This document shows, piece after piece, positions 25,377 to 34,195 of a DNA stretch of 64,000 bases (its first letter is position 1; each line of letters begins with the position of its first letter). Source of the stretch: M3007 sp041392625 (GTDB lineage: Bacteria; Bacteroidota; Bacteroidia; Chitinophagales; Saprospiraceae); contig JAWKLR010000008.1 in the NCBI GenBank assembly GCA_041392625.1, forward strand, positions 1 through 64,000. The letters are read 5' to 3'. Under the pieces are notes generated by a model. It searched no databases. It had not been told where the DNA came from and saw nothing but the letters and a program-made list of their open reading frames with translations. Made by a program: the position numbers and the translations under genes.

Positions 25377-26459
25377 TTATTCGCTACCATCCGGATGGCA
25401 GGCATAACAGCTGGAACTCACATATTGATATCCGCCAACGTCATCGTGCTCATTTGCCAGACGACTGGGGTTGTTGTGTTCGTGACAATCGATGCAACTA
25501 AATACCGTATAGTTGCCCGGATCTGTATGGCAGTCCGTACAGGCATTCCACTCGTTTTTGTGGTTGCCGCTGTAGATTGGGAACGCCTCATTGTCATGAT
25601 CTCCAAACTTAGCTGGCATCCAGCCTACATCCGTTGTATGGCAAGCCGTACAATCGGTTGAAAAATTCAGGGCCTGGTGATTGGGTGTCAAAGCAGACTC
25701 GTAATCTGTTTGATGGCAGGAGAAGCATTCAGGTGATAAATTCGAGAAAGTACCTCCAGTATGACATGCCGAACAGTCTGCAATTTCATGTCCTTTTTCC
25801 AATGGGAAAAAGAAGTGCCCAAATCCACCTAAACCCGACCAGGCACTGGCCGCAACATCGTGGCATTCCATACAATTTGTGGAGTATCCAGCCTGACTGT
25901 GGTTGGGGCTACTGGTATTTTGATAGTCCATTTGATGGCAATCAAGACATTCGTTTCCAAGCCGGTCAAACCGCAACCGGGTTTCAGACTGATGGCAGTC
26001 GGTACAGTAGGCAAACGCGTGTTGCCCCAGCAGTGGAAATCCGTTAATTTGGTGGATTTCATTGATGTCATCAACCAGCCAGTTGTTTTGCGAATGGCAT
26101 CGGGTGCAATCCATACCAACGGTTTGTTGGTGTATGTCGGTGTGGCAGGAATAGCACGTAGCCTCAGCCTCTTCAAAAATCAATCCTTCATGGCAGTCCC
26201 GGCATTCGGCAAGGGCATGCTGCCCTGTGAGGGGAAACAAGGTATTGTTGTGATTGAACTTCAGATTGAGTTGCTGTACATCCGGATTGTCAGAAGCCAG
26301 TTGTTCTTCCAACTCAGCCCAGTAGGATTTTGGAATTTCCCAATTGGCTGCATTGTGGCAGGCGCCACAGTCCAGGCGCAACAATTCGCCGTGTGGAGAT
26401 TGCGCCAGGCAGGAATATGCCAAAAGAAAAAAGGCTGCTATTGATGACAGTTTATGCAT
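25377..26459 (-). CDS. Multiheme cytochrome c, 13 CxxCH
   Basis: This 360-residue secreted protein (signal peptide to about CLAQ, residue 20) carries 13 CxxCH motifs. It consists essentially of the ten-site N-terminal cap joined directly to the three-site C-terminal cap ending CYACHPDGSE, so it is the minimal member of the local paralogue family. Its start overlaps the end of the 23-heme gene by 22 bp, indicating translational coupling. Its stop lies 49 bp before the 28-heme gene. Confidence 0.92.
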   Translation of the reverse strand: MHKLSSIAAFFLLAYSCLAQSPHGELLRLDCGACHNAANWEIPKSYWAELEEQLASDNPDVQQLNLKFNHNNTLFPLTGQHALAECRDCHEGLIFEEAEATCYSCHTDIHQQTVGMDCTRCHSQNNWLVDDINEIHQINGFPLLGQHAFAYCTDCHQSETRLRFDRLGNECLDCHQMDYQNTSSPNHSQAGYSTNCMECHDVAASAWSGLGGFGHFFFPLEKGHEIADCSACHTGGTFSNLSPECFSCHQTDYESALTPNHQALNFSTDCTACHTTDVGWMPAKFGDHDNEAFPIYSGNHKNEWNACTDCHTDPGNYTVFSCIDCHEHNNPSRLANEHDDVGGYQYVSSSCYACHPDGSE

Positions 26460-28261
26460 TCAAATTGTTCAATTTTATATACAACGACATCAGAAGTGCT
26501 GGTAGTATCCGGTTTGTGGCAGGCAGAACATTCTATTTCTGCATGCCGGCCTTCGAGTTGGAACTTGGTCCTGCTATGATCAAAATTCACTGCATCCCAA
26601 TTTTCAAAGGCATGGCAGCGCTTGCAATCTATTTTTCCCCATTGGTCTGCGAATTGGCCTTTGTGGATGTCATCGTGGCAATCAATACAGGTACTGGAAA
26701 TGCCCGTGAACTTCCCATATTCAAATTCTGCATCCCGCTTATGGCATTCGGAGCATTGGGTAGTGCTGTGGACTCCCTCCAATTGAAATGCTGTGGCTGT
26801 ATGGTCAAATTGGTTTTGAAGCCAACTGTCGGTTATATGGCAGAAAGCACAATCTTTTTGTGGGTAGTATTTTTCCGGCAGGGTGCCGGCATGGACATCC
26901 TTATGGCAATCATTGCATCGCTGTCCGATGTCTTTGAATTTCCATTTGCCATCATCGGCTAAATGGCATTCAAAACAAGGAGTAGCCATATGCCCGCCTT
27001 CCAACGGGAATTTGGTGGCCGCATGCCGGTCAAACCCGAAGGTACTGCCTTCAAAGCCACTCACATCGTGACAAGAACTGCAATCCTGTGTGTTGCCATT
27101 TTCAACGAATTGTCCCTCGTGGAAATCATCGTGACAAGACAAGCAAGTGTTGAAGGGCAAGGGGTCAAGCATGCTGCCTTTATGGCATTCTTTACAATCG
27201 ACAGTTTCGTGTTTTCCGCGCAGCGCAAAATCGGTTCGATCGTGATTAAACTCTCCCAGATTGGCTGAGCCACGGAAGCCTTTTTCAGTATGGCAATCCG
27301 CACAGTCTGATCCAAATTTCCCATTGTGAACGTCGTCATGACAGGTGGCACATTCGTTGGTTCGGACTCCTGAGCGGTCGCGGAACACAGTAGTAGGACC
27401 GCGTTCCAGGCTATGACATTCCCGGCAGTCTACTGATTGGTGTTTCCCTTTCAGAGGGAACCCTGTCTGATTGTGGTTGAATCGGCCTCTGCCAATAAAA
27501 TTATCCCAACCTGACTCGGTGTGGCAACTGGTACACGAGGTGCCGAGTTCTCCAAGGTGCGGGTCATCGTGGCAATCAGTACAATTGGAGTGGTTTATAT
27601 CTGAAAAGAACTGAAATTCTTTGCCGTTGCGGCTCCCTTTTTTATGGCATTCAATGCAGTCAACCTGGGCGTGTTTTCCGCGCAGCGCAAAATCGGTTTT
27701 GCTGTGATTGAAATTACTTGCCGGTGCAAACTTTTTTGTATCGTGGCAATCGGTGCATTTCTGGGAAAGAGTATTCTGGTGCACATCCTCATGACACATG
27801 TTGCAATCCTGCCCAAGACCCAGGAAGGTGTTTTTATCCGATTTGTATTTGCTTTCCTGGATGTTATCCGGCTGGTGGCATTCCCGGCAATCGACCTGTT
27901 TGTGGGAGCCGGTTAGTTTGTATCCTGTCCAGTCGTGGTTAAAACTTTCTTTGTCAAAACGGACCATTTCAAACTTTCTTCCATGGTGTTCGCTGTGGCA
28001 GTCAAAACAGTCTTTCTTGCGGACTTGCGAGGAGGCGTGATATCCTTGCTTTTTGTTGATGCGCGACTTGATTTCCTTGTGACAATCCAGGCATTTTGTG
28101 TTGGATACCTTATCGCCGAGATCATGGCATTTGGTGCAGTTGAGCATGCCTTCCAGTTCGGCGTGAGCGGAGGTCAGATCGCCAGGTGAAATCTGTGCAA
28201 GCACCGCGGAGTGGGTTAACACAAGAGTAAGGAACAGGGCCAGGATTTTACTAATTCGCAT
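26438..28261 (-). CDS. Multiheme cytochrome c, 23 CxxCH, first gene of the block
   Basis: The 607-residue secreted protein (signal peptide to about VLAQ) has 23 CxxCH motifs arranged as modules of the type GKHxxVDCxECH...CxxCHDDxHxGxxGxxCxxCH...FNHxxTxFxLxGKH, seen repeatedly from about residue 115 onward. It differs from the other three cytochromes of the block, resembling instead the widespread c3/c7-like decaheme-type proteins of Bacteroidota. It is probably the periplasmic entry point of the chain. It is the promoter-proximal gene; no clear TAnnTTTG box was found upstream. Confidence 0.92.
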   Translation of the reverse strand: MRISKILALFLTLVLTHSAVLAQISPGDLTSAHAELEGMLNCTKCHDLGDKVSNTKCLDCHKEIKSRINKKQGYHASSQVRKKDCFDCHSEHHGRKFEMVRFDKESFNHDWTGYKLTGSHKQVDCRECHQPDNIQESKYKSDKNTFLGLGQDCNMCHEDVHQNTLSQKCTDCHDTKKFAPASNFNHSKTDFALRGKHAQVDCIECHKKGSRNGKEFQFFSDINHSNCTDCHDDPHLGELGTSCTSCHTESGWDNFIGRGRFNHNQTGFPLKGKHQSVDCRECHSLERGPTTVFRDRSGVRTNECATCHDDVHNGKFGSDCADCHTEKGFRGSANLGEFNHDRTDFALRGKHETVDCKECHKGSMLDPLPFNTCLSCHDDFHEGQFVENGNTQDCSSCHDVSGFEGSTFGFDRHAATKFPLEGGHMATPCFECHLADDGKWKFKDIGQRCNDCHKDVHAGTLPEKYYPQKDCAFCHITDSWLQNQFDHTATAFQLEGVHSTTQCSECHKRDAEFEYGKFTGISSTCIDCHDDIHKGQFADQWGKIDCKRCHAFENWDAVNFDHSRTKFQLEGRHAEIECSACHKPDTTSTSDVVVYKIEQFECINCHQ

Positions 28262-28381
28262 CTCTGAAAATTAAGGTCGGACAGAGTTTGAACGCTAATG
28301 TACTCGTTTTTCATATGCATGCCTTGTATTTAGTTTATTAGAATGATTCTATATTTCCTGTAACAGGAACTCAACCAAAAT

Positions 28382-28420
28382 AAAAAAGGGCCGCTCTATG
28401 GAGAGCGACCCGGGGAGTTT
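28382..28420 (-). terminator. Terminator between crtB and the cytochrome block
   Basis: GGGCCGCTCT (28388-28397) pairs with AGAGCGACCC (28402-28411) with one internal mismatch and a four-base loop. On the minus strand it is followed by six T residues (28387-28382), as expected for an intrinsic terminator of the crtI-crtB unit. It also separates that unit from the cytochrome block downstream. Confidence 0.85.
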
Positions 28421-28447
28421 TTGTTTGCTAGTATGGATAATGGCGGC

Positions 28448-29290
28448 TTAAAGCATGTTTAGCTGATGCCTTAGGGCTGAACTAAATAAGAGATAAACTT
28501 TTTTGTTGTCCGATACTCGAATGCGTTTTCCGGCGACCTCATGAGCAGGTGCTCTTTTTATTTTTGCAAACAGTTGTGTGTAGTATTTATAGGCCAGATA
28601 GACACCGAGGCGCGCACCTTTGGGAAGTTGTTTGATTCCTATCAGTGCCGCATCAAAATCCGCTTTGATATCCGCTTCAATGATGCTTTTTTGTTTTTTA
28701 TCGAAGTTGTCAAAATCTACACCGGGGAAATATACCCGGCCCCGATCTTCAGCGTCGCTTTTCAGGTCACGCAGGAAATTGATTTTTTGAAATGCAGCAC
28801 CCAGGCTTCGTGCGGATGATTTTAACTTCTGAAACCGCGCATCGTTGCCGTTGCAAAATACCCGCAAACACATTAGGCCAACAACCTCGGCAGAGCCGTA
28901 AATGTATTCGTCGTATTTGCTGTCGTCGTAGTTGGTGAAATACAAATCCATTTCCATGCTGTGCAAAAAGGCATCGATCAGTTCACGCTCAATCTTATAT
29001 TGGTGCACAACCTCCTGAAAGGCTTGCAATACCGGATTGAGGCTAATCCCTTCGTCGATGGCTTCGTAGCAATCTCTGCGAAATTTGTCCAGCAATTCCT
29101 TTTTGGGATAGTTGTGAAAAGTATCAACAATCTCATCAGCAAAGCGAACAAAACCATAGATGGCGTAGATCGGCCCCCGGTATTGGGGGTGAAACACCCG
29201 AATCCCGGTTGAAAAGGAAGTGGAGTACCGTTGAGTAATCAGTTTACTGCATTCGGTACAGGTCGATTTATACAAGTCCAGGTGGTTCAT
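28448..29290 (-). CDS. crtB: Phytoene synthase
   Basis: The 280-residue protein of the squalene/phytoene synthase family joins two geranylgeranyl diphosphates into phytoene. The first Asp-rich motif is DEIVD (residues 52-56 in YGFVRFADEIVD). The second region reads NFLRDLKSDAEDRGRVYFP (about 170-190), with the expected acidic residues. It starts 5 bp after crtI, so the two are co-transcribed as crtI-crtB for carotenoid synthesis at the inner membrane. Confidence 0.94.
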   Translation of the reverse strand: MNHLDLYKSTCTECSKLITQRYSTSFSTGIRVFHPQYRGPIYAIYGFVRFADEIVDTFHNYPKKELLDKFRRDCYEAIDEGISLNPVLQAFQEVVHQYKIERELIDAFLHSMEMDLYFTNYDDSKYDEYIYGSAEVVGLMCLRVFCNGNDARFQKLKSSARSLGAAFQKINFLRDLKSDAEDRGRVYFPGVDFDNFDKKQKSIIEADIKADFDAALIGIKQLPKGARLGVYLAYKYYTQLFAKIKRAPAHEVAGKRIRVSDNKKVYLLFSSALRHQLNML

Positions 29291-29295
29291 AGGTA

Positions 29296-30771
29296 TTATT
29301 TAAACGATTTAACGATTTCGCGAGCAACAACCTGTCCGCTGATCACAGCGGGAGGAACACCCGGTCCGGGAACGGTAAGTTGGCCGGTATAAAACAGGTT
29401 TGAAATTTTATTGCTTTTCAACTTTGGTTTCAAAAAGGCAGTTTGCAGCAGGGTGTTTGCCAGGCCGTATGCATTGCCTTTGAAGGCATGGTAATCAGAA
29501 ACAAAATCGGCATGTGCAAATGAACGCTGATAGATGATGTGTGGCCGAATAGACTGTCCGGTAAGTTTTTCCAGGCGGTCCATGGTCAGATCAAAATATT
29601 TTTGCCGGATGGCTTCGGTGTCTTCCAGCCCGGGTGCAACCGGTATAAGGAGGAACAGGTTTTCCATTCCTTCTGGCGCTACACTTGGATCGGTCACGGA
29701 GGGTGCGCTTACATAGAACAAGGGTTTCTCCGGCCATTTTGGTGATTCATAAATCTCATGGGCGTGTTGCCCAAAATCTTCATCGAAAAACAGGTTGTGA
29801 TGCTGTAGATTTTTCAGCCGCTTGTTTACCCCAATGTAATACAACAAGCTGGATGGGGCCATGGTGCGCTTGTCCCAATACGCCTCGGAATAATTGCGTT
29901 GGGATTCGTTCAGGAGTTTGGTCTCGATGTGGTGATAATCCCCTGCGCCGACAATGATGTCGCCTTCAAGTCGTGTCCCATCTGAAGTGATCAGGGCACT
30001 GGCCTTGCCGTCCTTGCTTTCTATCTGACTTATTTCCACGCCGGTTCGGATACGGACGCCTAGTTCCTGGGCCAGGCTACCCATTGCCTCTACAATTCGG
30101 TGCATGCCACCCATGGGGTACCAGGTGCCCAGCGCCATGTCGGCATAGTTCATCAAACTGTAGAGTGCAGGTGTTTTTTGAGGTGTTGCTCCGAGAAACA
30201 ACACAGGAAATTCCAATAGTTCGATCAGTTTTCGGTTTTTGAACAGGGACCGAATATGTTTTGAAATGGAACTGAACATTTGCAAGCGGAATAAACTTCC
30301 GAGAATGCGTGGGTCGGCAAACTCCATAATTGAATGGCTGGGCCGGTGTACAAAATCGGTCATGCCGACTTTGTATTTATATGCTGCTTCTTTTAAAAAC
30401 GTCCGCAGGTTTTTGCTGCTTCCTGGTTCATGCGCTTCAAAAAGTGCTTCCAGTTCACCCATGTTGGCGGGAATGATCATCTGATCGTTCTCACCAGAAT
30501 GTACAACATAGGACGGATCAAGCCGCTTCAGTGTGTAGTAGTCTGAAACTTTTTTTCCAAAGCGTTGAAAAAACTGCTCAAAGACATCGGGCATCCAATA
30601 CCAGGAGGGCCCCATGTCAAAGGTGAATCCTTCTGCAGTAAATTGCCGTGCACGGCCGCCGATGGATTCATTTTTTTCCAGGATTTCTACATCAAAGCCT
30701 TCTGCAGCCAGATTACAGGCGGCTGAAAGACCGGCAAATCCGGAACCAATTATCAGAACTTTTTGCGCCAT
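29296..30771 (-). CDS. crtI: Phytoene desaturase (CrtI type)
   Basis: The 491-residue flavoprotein has an N-terminal dinucleotide-binding motif IGSGFAGLSAACNLA (residues 7-21), the GGRARQF segment, and a C-terminal TGQLTVPGPGVPPAVISGQVVA signature typical of CrtI enzymes. It introduces double bonds into phytoene on the way to lycopene or similar carotenoids. It is first in the crtIB pair. The number of desaturation steps cannot be told from sequence. A perfect palindrome 58-94 bp upstream of its ATG is a candidate operator. Confidence 0.94.
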   Translation of the reverse strand: MAQKVLIIGSGFAGLSAACNLAAEGFDVEILEKNESIGGRARQFTAEGFTFDMGPSWYWMPDVFEQFFQRFGKKVSDYYTLKRLDPSYVVHSGENDQMIIPANMGELEALFEAHEPGSSKNLRTFLKEAAYKYKVGMTDFVHRPSHSIMEFADPRILGSLFRLQMFSSISKHIRSLFKNRKLIELLEFPVLFLGATPQKTPALYSLMNYADMALGTWYPMGGMHRIVEAMGSLAQELGVRIRTGVEISQIESKDGKASALITSDGTRLEGDIIVGAGDYHHIETKLLNESQRNYSEAYWDKRTMAPSSLLYYIGVNKRLKNLQHHNLFFDEDFGQHAHEIYESPKWPEKPLFYVSAPSVTDPSVAPEGMENLFLLIPVAPGLEDTEAIRQKYFDLTMDRLEKLTGQSIRPHIIYQRSFAHADFVSDYHAFKGNAYGLANTLLQTAFLKPKLKSNKISNLFYTGQLTVPGPGVPPAVISGQVVAREIVKSFK

Positions 30772-30828
30772 ACCGTATGGACTTTAGGTGAATAGGAAAA
30801 TTGCAATACTCAAACAGACAGTGTTTAA

Positions 30829-30865
30829 TTTTGTTTAACTTTTTAGTGTTAAAAGTTAAACAAAA
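30829..30865. promoter_or_regulatory. Perfect 15-bp inverted repeat upstream of crtI (candidate operator)
   Basis: TTTTGTTTAACTTTT (30829-30843) is exactly complementary to AAAAGTTAAACAAAA (30851-30865), with a 7-bp centre that itself contains a GTGTTAA half-like element. A further degenerate half-site (GTGTTTAAT) lies at 30821. GTTTAAC-type palindromes upstream of carotenoid genes suggest a MerR/LitR-CarH-type or similar dimeric regulator; no such regulator gene is in the window. Confidence 0.6.
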
Positions 30866-30989
30866 ATGTTTTAGGCGCTATTAATAGGAATTGTTATTGC
30901 AAAAATTATGTAGAGATGTCTGATTCGAATCCAGGTATCCGATCTATTATTCAATAGAAGTATTTGAAAAAAAAGTACTGCGTTGTGTG

Positions 30990-31024
30990 TTTGTAAGCCT
31001 TTTTTTTTCGTTTGTACTTACAAA
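30990..31024. repeat. 8-bp inverted repeat in the sensor-kinase leader
   Basis: TTTGTAAG (30990-30997) and CTTACAAA (31017-31024) flank a T-rich spacer, 62-96 bp upstream of the kinase start at 31086. It may be an operator or a chance AT-rich palindrome. The rest of the 314-bp divergent spacer 30772-31085 shows only the crtI palindrome. Confidence 0.35.
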
Positions 31025-31085
31025 TTCGGTGATTTAAGATAGGGAGTGTTACTTTGTGCACTGATTTTGGATCCCACTTTTAGGT

Positions 31086-32279
31086 ATGGATATTTATACG
31101 CGTAAATCCCAGTGGAAATGGTACCTGGCAGCAGGTGGAACAATCATCATAATTGTTTCATTGGTATATACCCGCTACCTGGCTGATCGGCTTATGGAAC
31201 GGGAGATCCGGCAGGCAGAGCAGTTTGCAGAAGCCATTCGGGTTGTTGCCAGGATGGATGAAAGTTCGCTTGAATGTGAAATAGACCTGGCGGGAAAAAT
31301 CATTGAAGAAAACAATACCATCCCGGTTGTTCTGCTGGATGAAGCAAACTTCATTGAAGCATATCGGAATATAGACGACAACAACCTGGAGGAAATGGAT
31401 ACTACCCTGGTGCGTGCTGCACTCAATCGGATGATTGAAAATGGGGCTGATACCATCCTGATCAGTTTGCCCCCGGATATCAATAAGAAACTAATTTACT
31501 CCCATTCCAATTTATTGGCTATGCTGGAGTGGTATCCATTTGTCCAGCTTTTCCTGATTGCTGTGTTTATCGCCTTTGGATACATGGGCTTCAGTGCCGC
31601 ACGGCGCGCGGAAGAAAACCTGGTCTGGCTGGGTATGGCCAAAGAAACAGCACACCAGTTGGGTACTCCGATTACAGCCATATTAGGTTGGGTTGAGGCG
31701 CTAAAGGCTGCGAATGAAGAAAATGCGATGAACCAGGAAATGCTCGGCGAACTGCATACGGATGTAAACCGTCTTGAATTGGTAGCCGATCGATTCTCCA
31801 AAATTGGTGCTCAACCCGAACTGCGTCCGGTAAACCTTTACGAACAACTGGACAAAAACCGGGAATACATGCAGCGCCGCGCTCCAAGAAAAGTAACCTT
31901 TGATTTTCCGGATCCAAAAGCCAACGAGCCCTTGGAAGTTCAGATCAATGCGCATTTGTTTGATTGGGTTGTTGAGAACCTGCTCCGCAATGCCATAGAT
32001 GCTATGGAAAAAGGAATTGGCGTTATTACCACCACGGTCTATGAAGAGCCGGGCTTTGTCTGCTTTGATCTTCAGGATACAGGTAAAGGCATCGCAGCCA
32101 ACCGAATGAAAACAGTTTTTAAGCCCGGTTATTCAACCAAGACAAGAGGTTGGGGGCTTGGCCTTTCCCTTTCCCGTCGAATCATCGAACAGTACCACAA
32201 AGGAAAAATCTTTGTGAAAAAATCAGAGGTGGATCAGGGTACTACCTTTACAGTGAAACTTCCGGTGAAGACTAAATAA
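31086..32279 (+). CDS. Membrane sensor histidine kinase (HisKA-HATPase), orphan
   Basis: This 397-residue kinase has a first membrane span at about residues 12-31, an extracytoplasmic sensor region of about 120 residues, and a second span at about 150-170. A dimerisation/phosphoacceptor helix follows, with AKETAHQLGTPITAILGW (His about 190). The HATPase domain has the N box ENLLRNAIDAM, the G1 box DTGKGI and the G2 box GWGLGLSLSRRI. This short form with the AHQLGTP motif is common in Bacteroidota. No response regulator is adjacent. Signal unknown. It is divergent from crtI. Confidence 0.9.
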   Translation: MDIYTRKSQWKWYLAAGGTIIIIVSLVYTRYLADRLMEREIRQAEQFAEAIRVVARMDESSLECEIDLAGKIIEENNTIPVVLLDEANFIEAYRNIDDNNLEEMDTTLVRAALNRMIENGADTILISLPPDINKKLIYSHSNLLAMLEWYPFVQLFLIAVFIAFGYMGFSAARRAEENLVWLGMAKETAHQLGTPITAILGWVEALKAANEENAMNQEMLGELHTDVNRLELVADRFSKIGAQPELRPVNLYEQLDKNREYMQRRAPRKVTFDFPDPKANEPLEVQINAHLFDWVVENLLRNAIDAMEKGIGVITTTVYEEPGFVCFDLQDTGKGIAANRMKTVFKPGYSTKTRGWGLGLSLSRRIIEQYHKGKIFVKKSEVDQGTTFTVKLPVKTK

Positions 32280-32551
32280 AAGTGCAGGCCTGGTCTGCTT
32301 TCCAGGGACTTTACTGCTGTTTTATTAGCCATTATTTTCTTTCTGAAACTGCTCATGGCAGTCATTTCATGTAAAAGATTGCTTCAGGGAGTTAAGGTTT
32401 TATTAAGAAAAACAATATTTGCAGGCATCCAGTGTTTACTCTGTGCTGATTTGATCGGTGTGACCCAAGCCCCGGGTTTTGCTTGAACCGATAAATCAGC
32501 ATTCCTTTTTTTATAATCCATTTTTTCCACTTGAAATTGCTCAATCGCATC

Positions 32552-34126
32552 ATGTACAAATCACTCCTCCTCCTTGGTTTTGTCTTTAGCTCTTTTTATT
32601 TAACTGCACAAGTTTCTTCCTCCGGTTTAAATTTACTCGGCCACCTGCCATACCCAAATGCCACCCTTGCCGGTTGCTGGCATCACGTAGATAGTATGGG
32701 AAATGAATACGCACTGGTTGGCAGCAGTCAGGGGCTTAGTATTGTCGACATGAATGACCCAACCCAGCCAGAAGAACGCTTCATGGTACCGGGGCTCACA
32801 AACAACTGGCGTGAAGTAAAAACCTGGGGTGGATTCGCCTATGTAGGTACCGAGGCTATTAACAGCGGCATTACAATTGTCGATTTGCGCAGCCTGCCCG
32901 ATACCGTTTATTACAAAACCTATATGGGGGATGGCTTGTACGACGGACAGATTGTAAAAAGCCATGCACTCGCTGCTACAGATGGCTACCTCTATATTTT
33001 TGGTGGTGCTTTGCTCACAAGCGGTGCCGTCATTTGCAGCCTGGCAGACCCCTGGAATCCAACGGTTGTGGGGTGGTACAATGCAAATTACCTCCACGAT
33101 GGGTTTATCCGGGACGATGTGCTTTATGGCAGCGAAATTTATGCCGGTCAGTTTAGTGTCGTTGATGTCAGCGATAAATCCAATCCGCAGTTGCTTGCTA
33201 CCCAACCAACTCCCGGTGCCTTCAACCACAATACGGGTCTGTCGGATAACAGCCAGTTTATCTTTACCACCGACGAAAAAATGAATGCCCCCCTGGCATC
33301 ATTTGATATCAGCAATTTGGATAACATCACCCTGATGGATGTATATTATCCAAGCCAGGACCCAACCCGCGAGGTGCATAACGTGCGGGTAATTGATGAT
33401 TTTTTAATTAACCCGTCATACGGCGGACAGCTCACCGTTGTGGATGCCCACAAGCCGGACAACCTGATTGAAACCGGTTGGGCTGTAGTAGGCACCTCGC
33501 TGGTTTGGGATGCCGATCCGTTTCTGCCATCCGGAGTTATTTTTGCGACTGCAAAAAATGAAGGACTCTTTGTTTTTGAATTTGACTACAAACAGGCCGC
33601 CTATCTGGAGGGCCTGGTAACGGATATCTCCACGGATCTTCCACTCAACAATGTGAAGGTATTTATTGAAAACACCGTGAATGCAGACACATCCAATGTA
33701 TTCGGAGTTTATAAAACCGGAGCTCTGGCCGGAACCTATGATGTCATGGTGGAAAAAATGGGCTACATCCCACAGTTTATAGAAAACGTAACGCTTTCAG
33801 AGGGTATGACAACGACCCTGGATATTCAAATGGAGCCAGTGACTATTTCTGCCAAATCCCTGGATCCAAACGACATTCCGGTTGCCAGTCCAACCTTGTT
33901 TAAAGAGCAACTCCTGATTCAACTGCCGCAGGGTAGTGTGTTCAACTCCAGCAAAGCAACCGCACGTATTTTCAACATCAACGGTCAGTTGATGCTTGAA
34001 ACGCCAATCGAAGGCATCCAGACCTACCTGACTAATACCGGTTCGTTGCCGGCCGGGCAGTACGTCCTCTTTGTTTCCAATGATGAAGCGGTTAGTAAAC
34101 CGATCCGGATTATCAAGGGGCAATAG
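32552..34126 (+). CDS. Choice-of-anchor B (LVIVD-repeat) secreted protein with C-terminal sorting-like domain
   Basis: About 524 residues from ATG 32552; a TTG at 32531 is in frame, but the ATG places the signal peptide (to about YLTAQ) correctly. The middle is a beta-propeller built from LVIVD-type units (GLSIVDMNDPTQPE, GITIVDLRSLPD, FSVVDVSDKSNPQ, LTVVDAHKPDN). A carboxypeptidase-regulatory-like domain follows at about residues 355-435, then an 80-residue C-terminal domain resembling type IX sorting domains (LPAGQYVLFVSNDEAVSKPIRI). It is probably exported to the surface or medium. Ligand or activity unknown. The 272 bp upstream show no clear promoter box. Confidence 0.85.
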   Translation: MYKSLLLLGFVFSSFYLTAQVSSSGLNLLGHLPYPNATLAGCWHHVDSMGNEYALVGSSQGLSIVDMNDPTQPEERFMVPGLTNNWREVKTWGGFAYVGTEAINSGITIVDLRSLPDTVYYKTYMGDGLYDGQIVKSHALAATDGYLYIFGGALLTSGAVICSLADPWNPTVVGWYNANYLHDGFIRDDVLYGSEIYAGQFSVVDVSDKSNPQLLATQPTPGAFNHNTGLSDNSQFIFTTDEKMNAPLASFDISNLDNITLMDVYYPSQDPTREVHNVRVIDDFLINPSYGGQLTVVDAHKPDNLIETGWAVVGTSLVWDADPFLPSGVIFATAKNEGLFVFEFDYKQAAYLEGLVTDISTDLPLNNVKVFIENTVNADTSNVFGVYKTGALAGTYDVMVEKMGYIPQFIENVTLSEGMTTTLDIQMEPVTISAKSLDPNDIPVASPTLFKEQLLIQLPQGSVFNSSKATARIFNINGQLMLETPIEGIQTYLTNTGSLPAGQYVLFVSNDEAVSKPIRIIKGQ

Positions 34127-34144
34127 CCCCAAGGAAATTGCGAA

Positions 34145-34181
34145 CAAAAAAGCCCGACCTGGAAACAGGTCGGGCTTTTTT
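34145..34181. terminator. Bidirectional terminator between the LVIVD protein gene and carB
   Basis: AAAAAAGCCCGACCTG and CAGGTCGGGCTTTTTT form a perfect stem with a GAAA loop. U-tracts are present for both strands, serving the convergent genes ending at 34126 (+) and 34196 (-). Confidence 0.95.
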
Positions 34182-34195
34182 TGACATCCTAGTAA

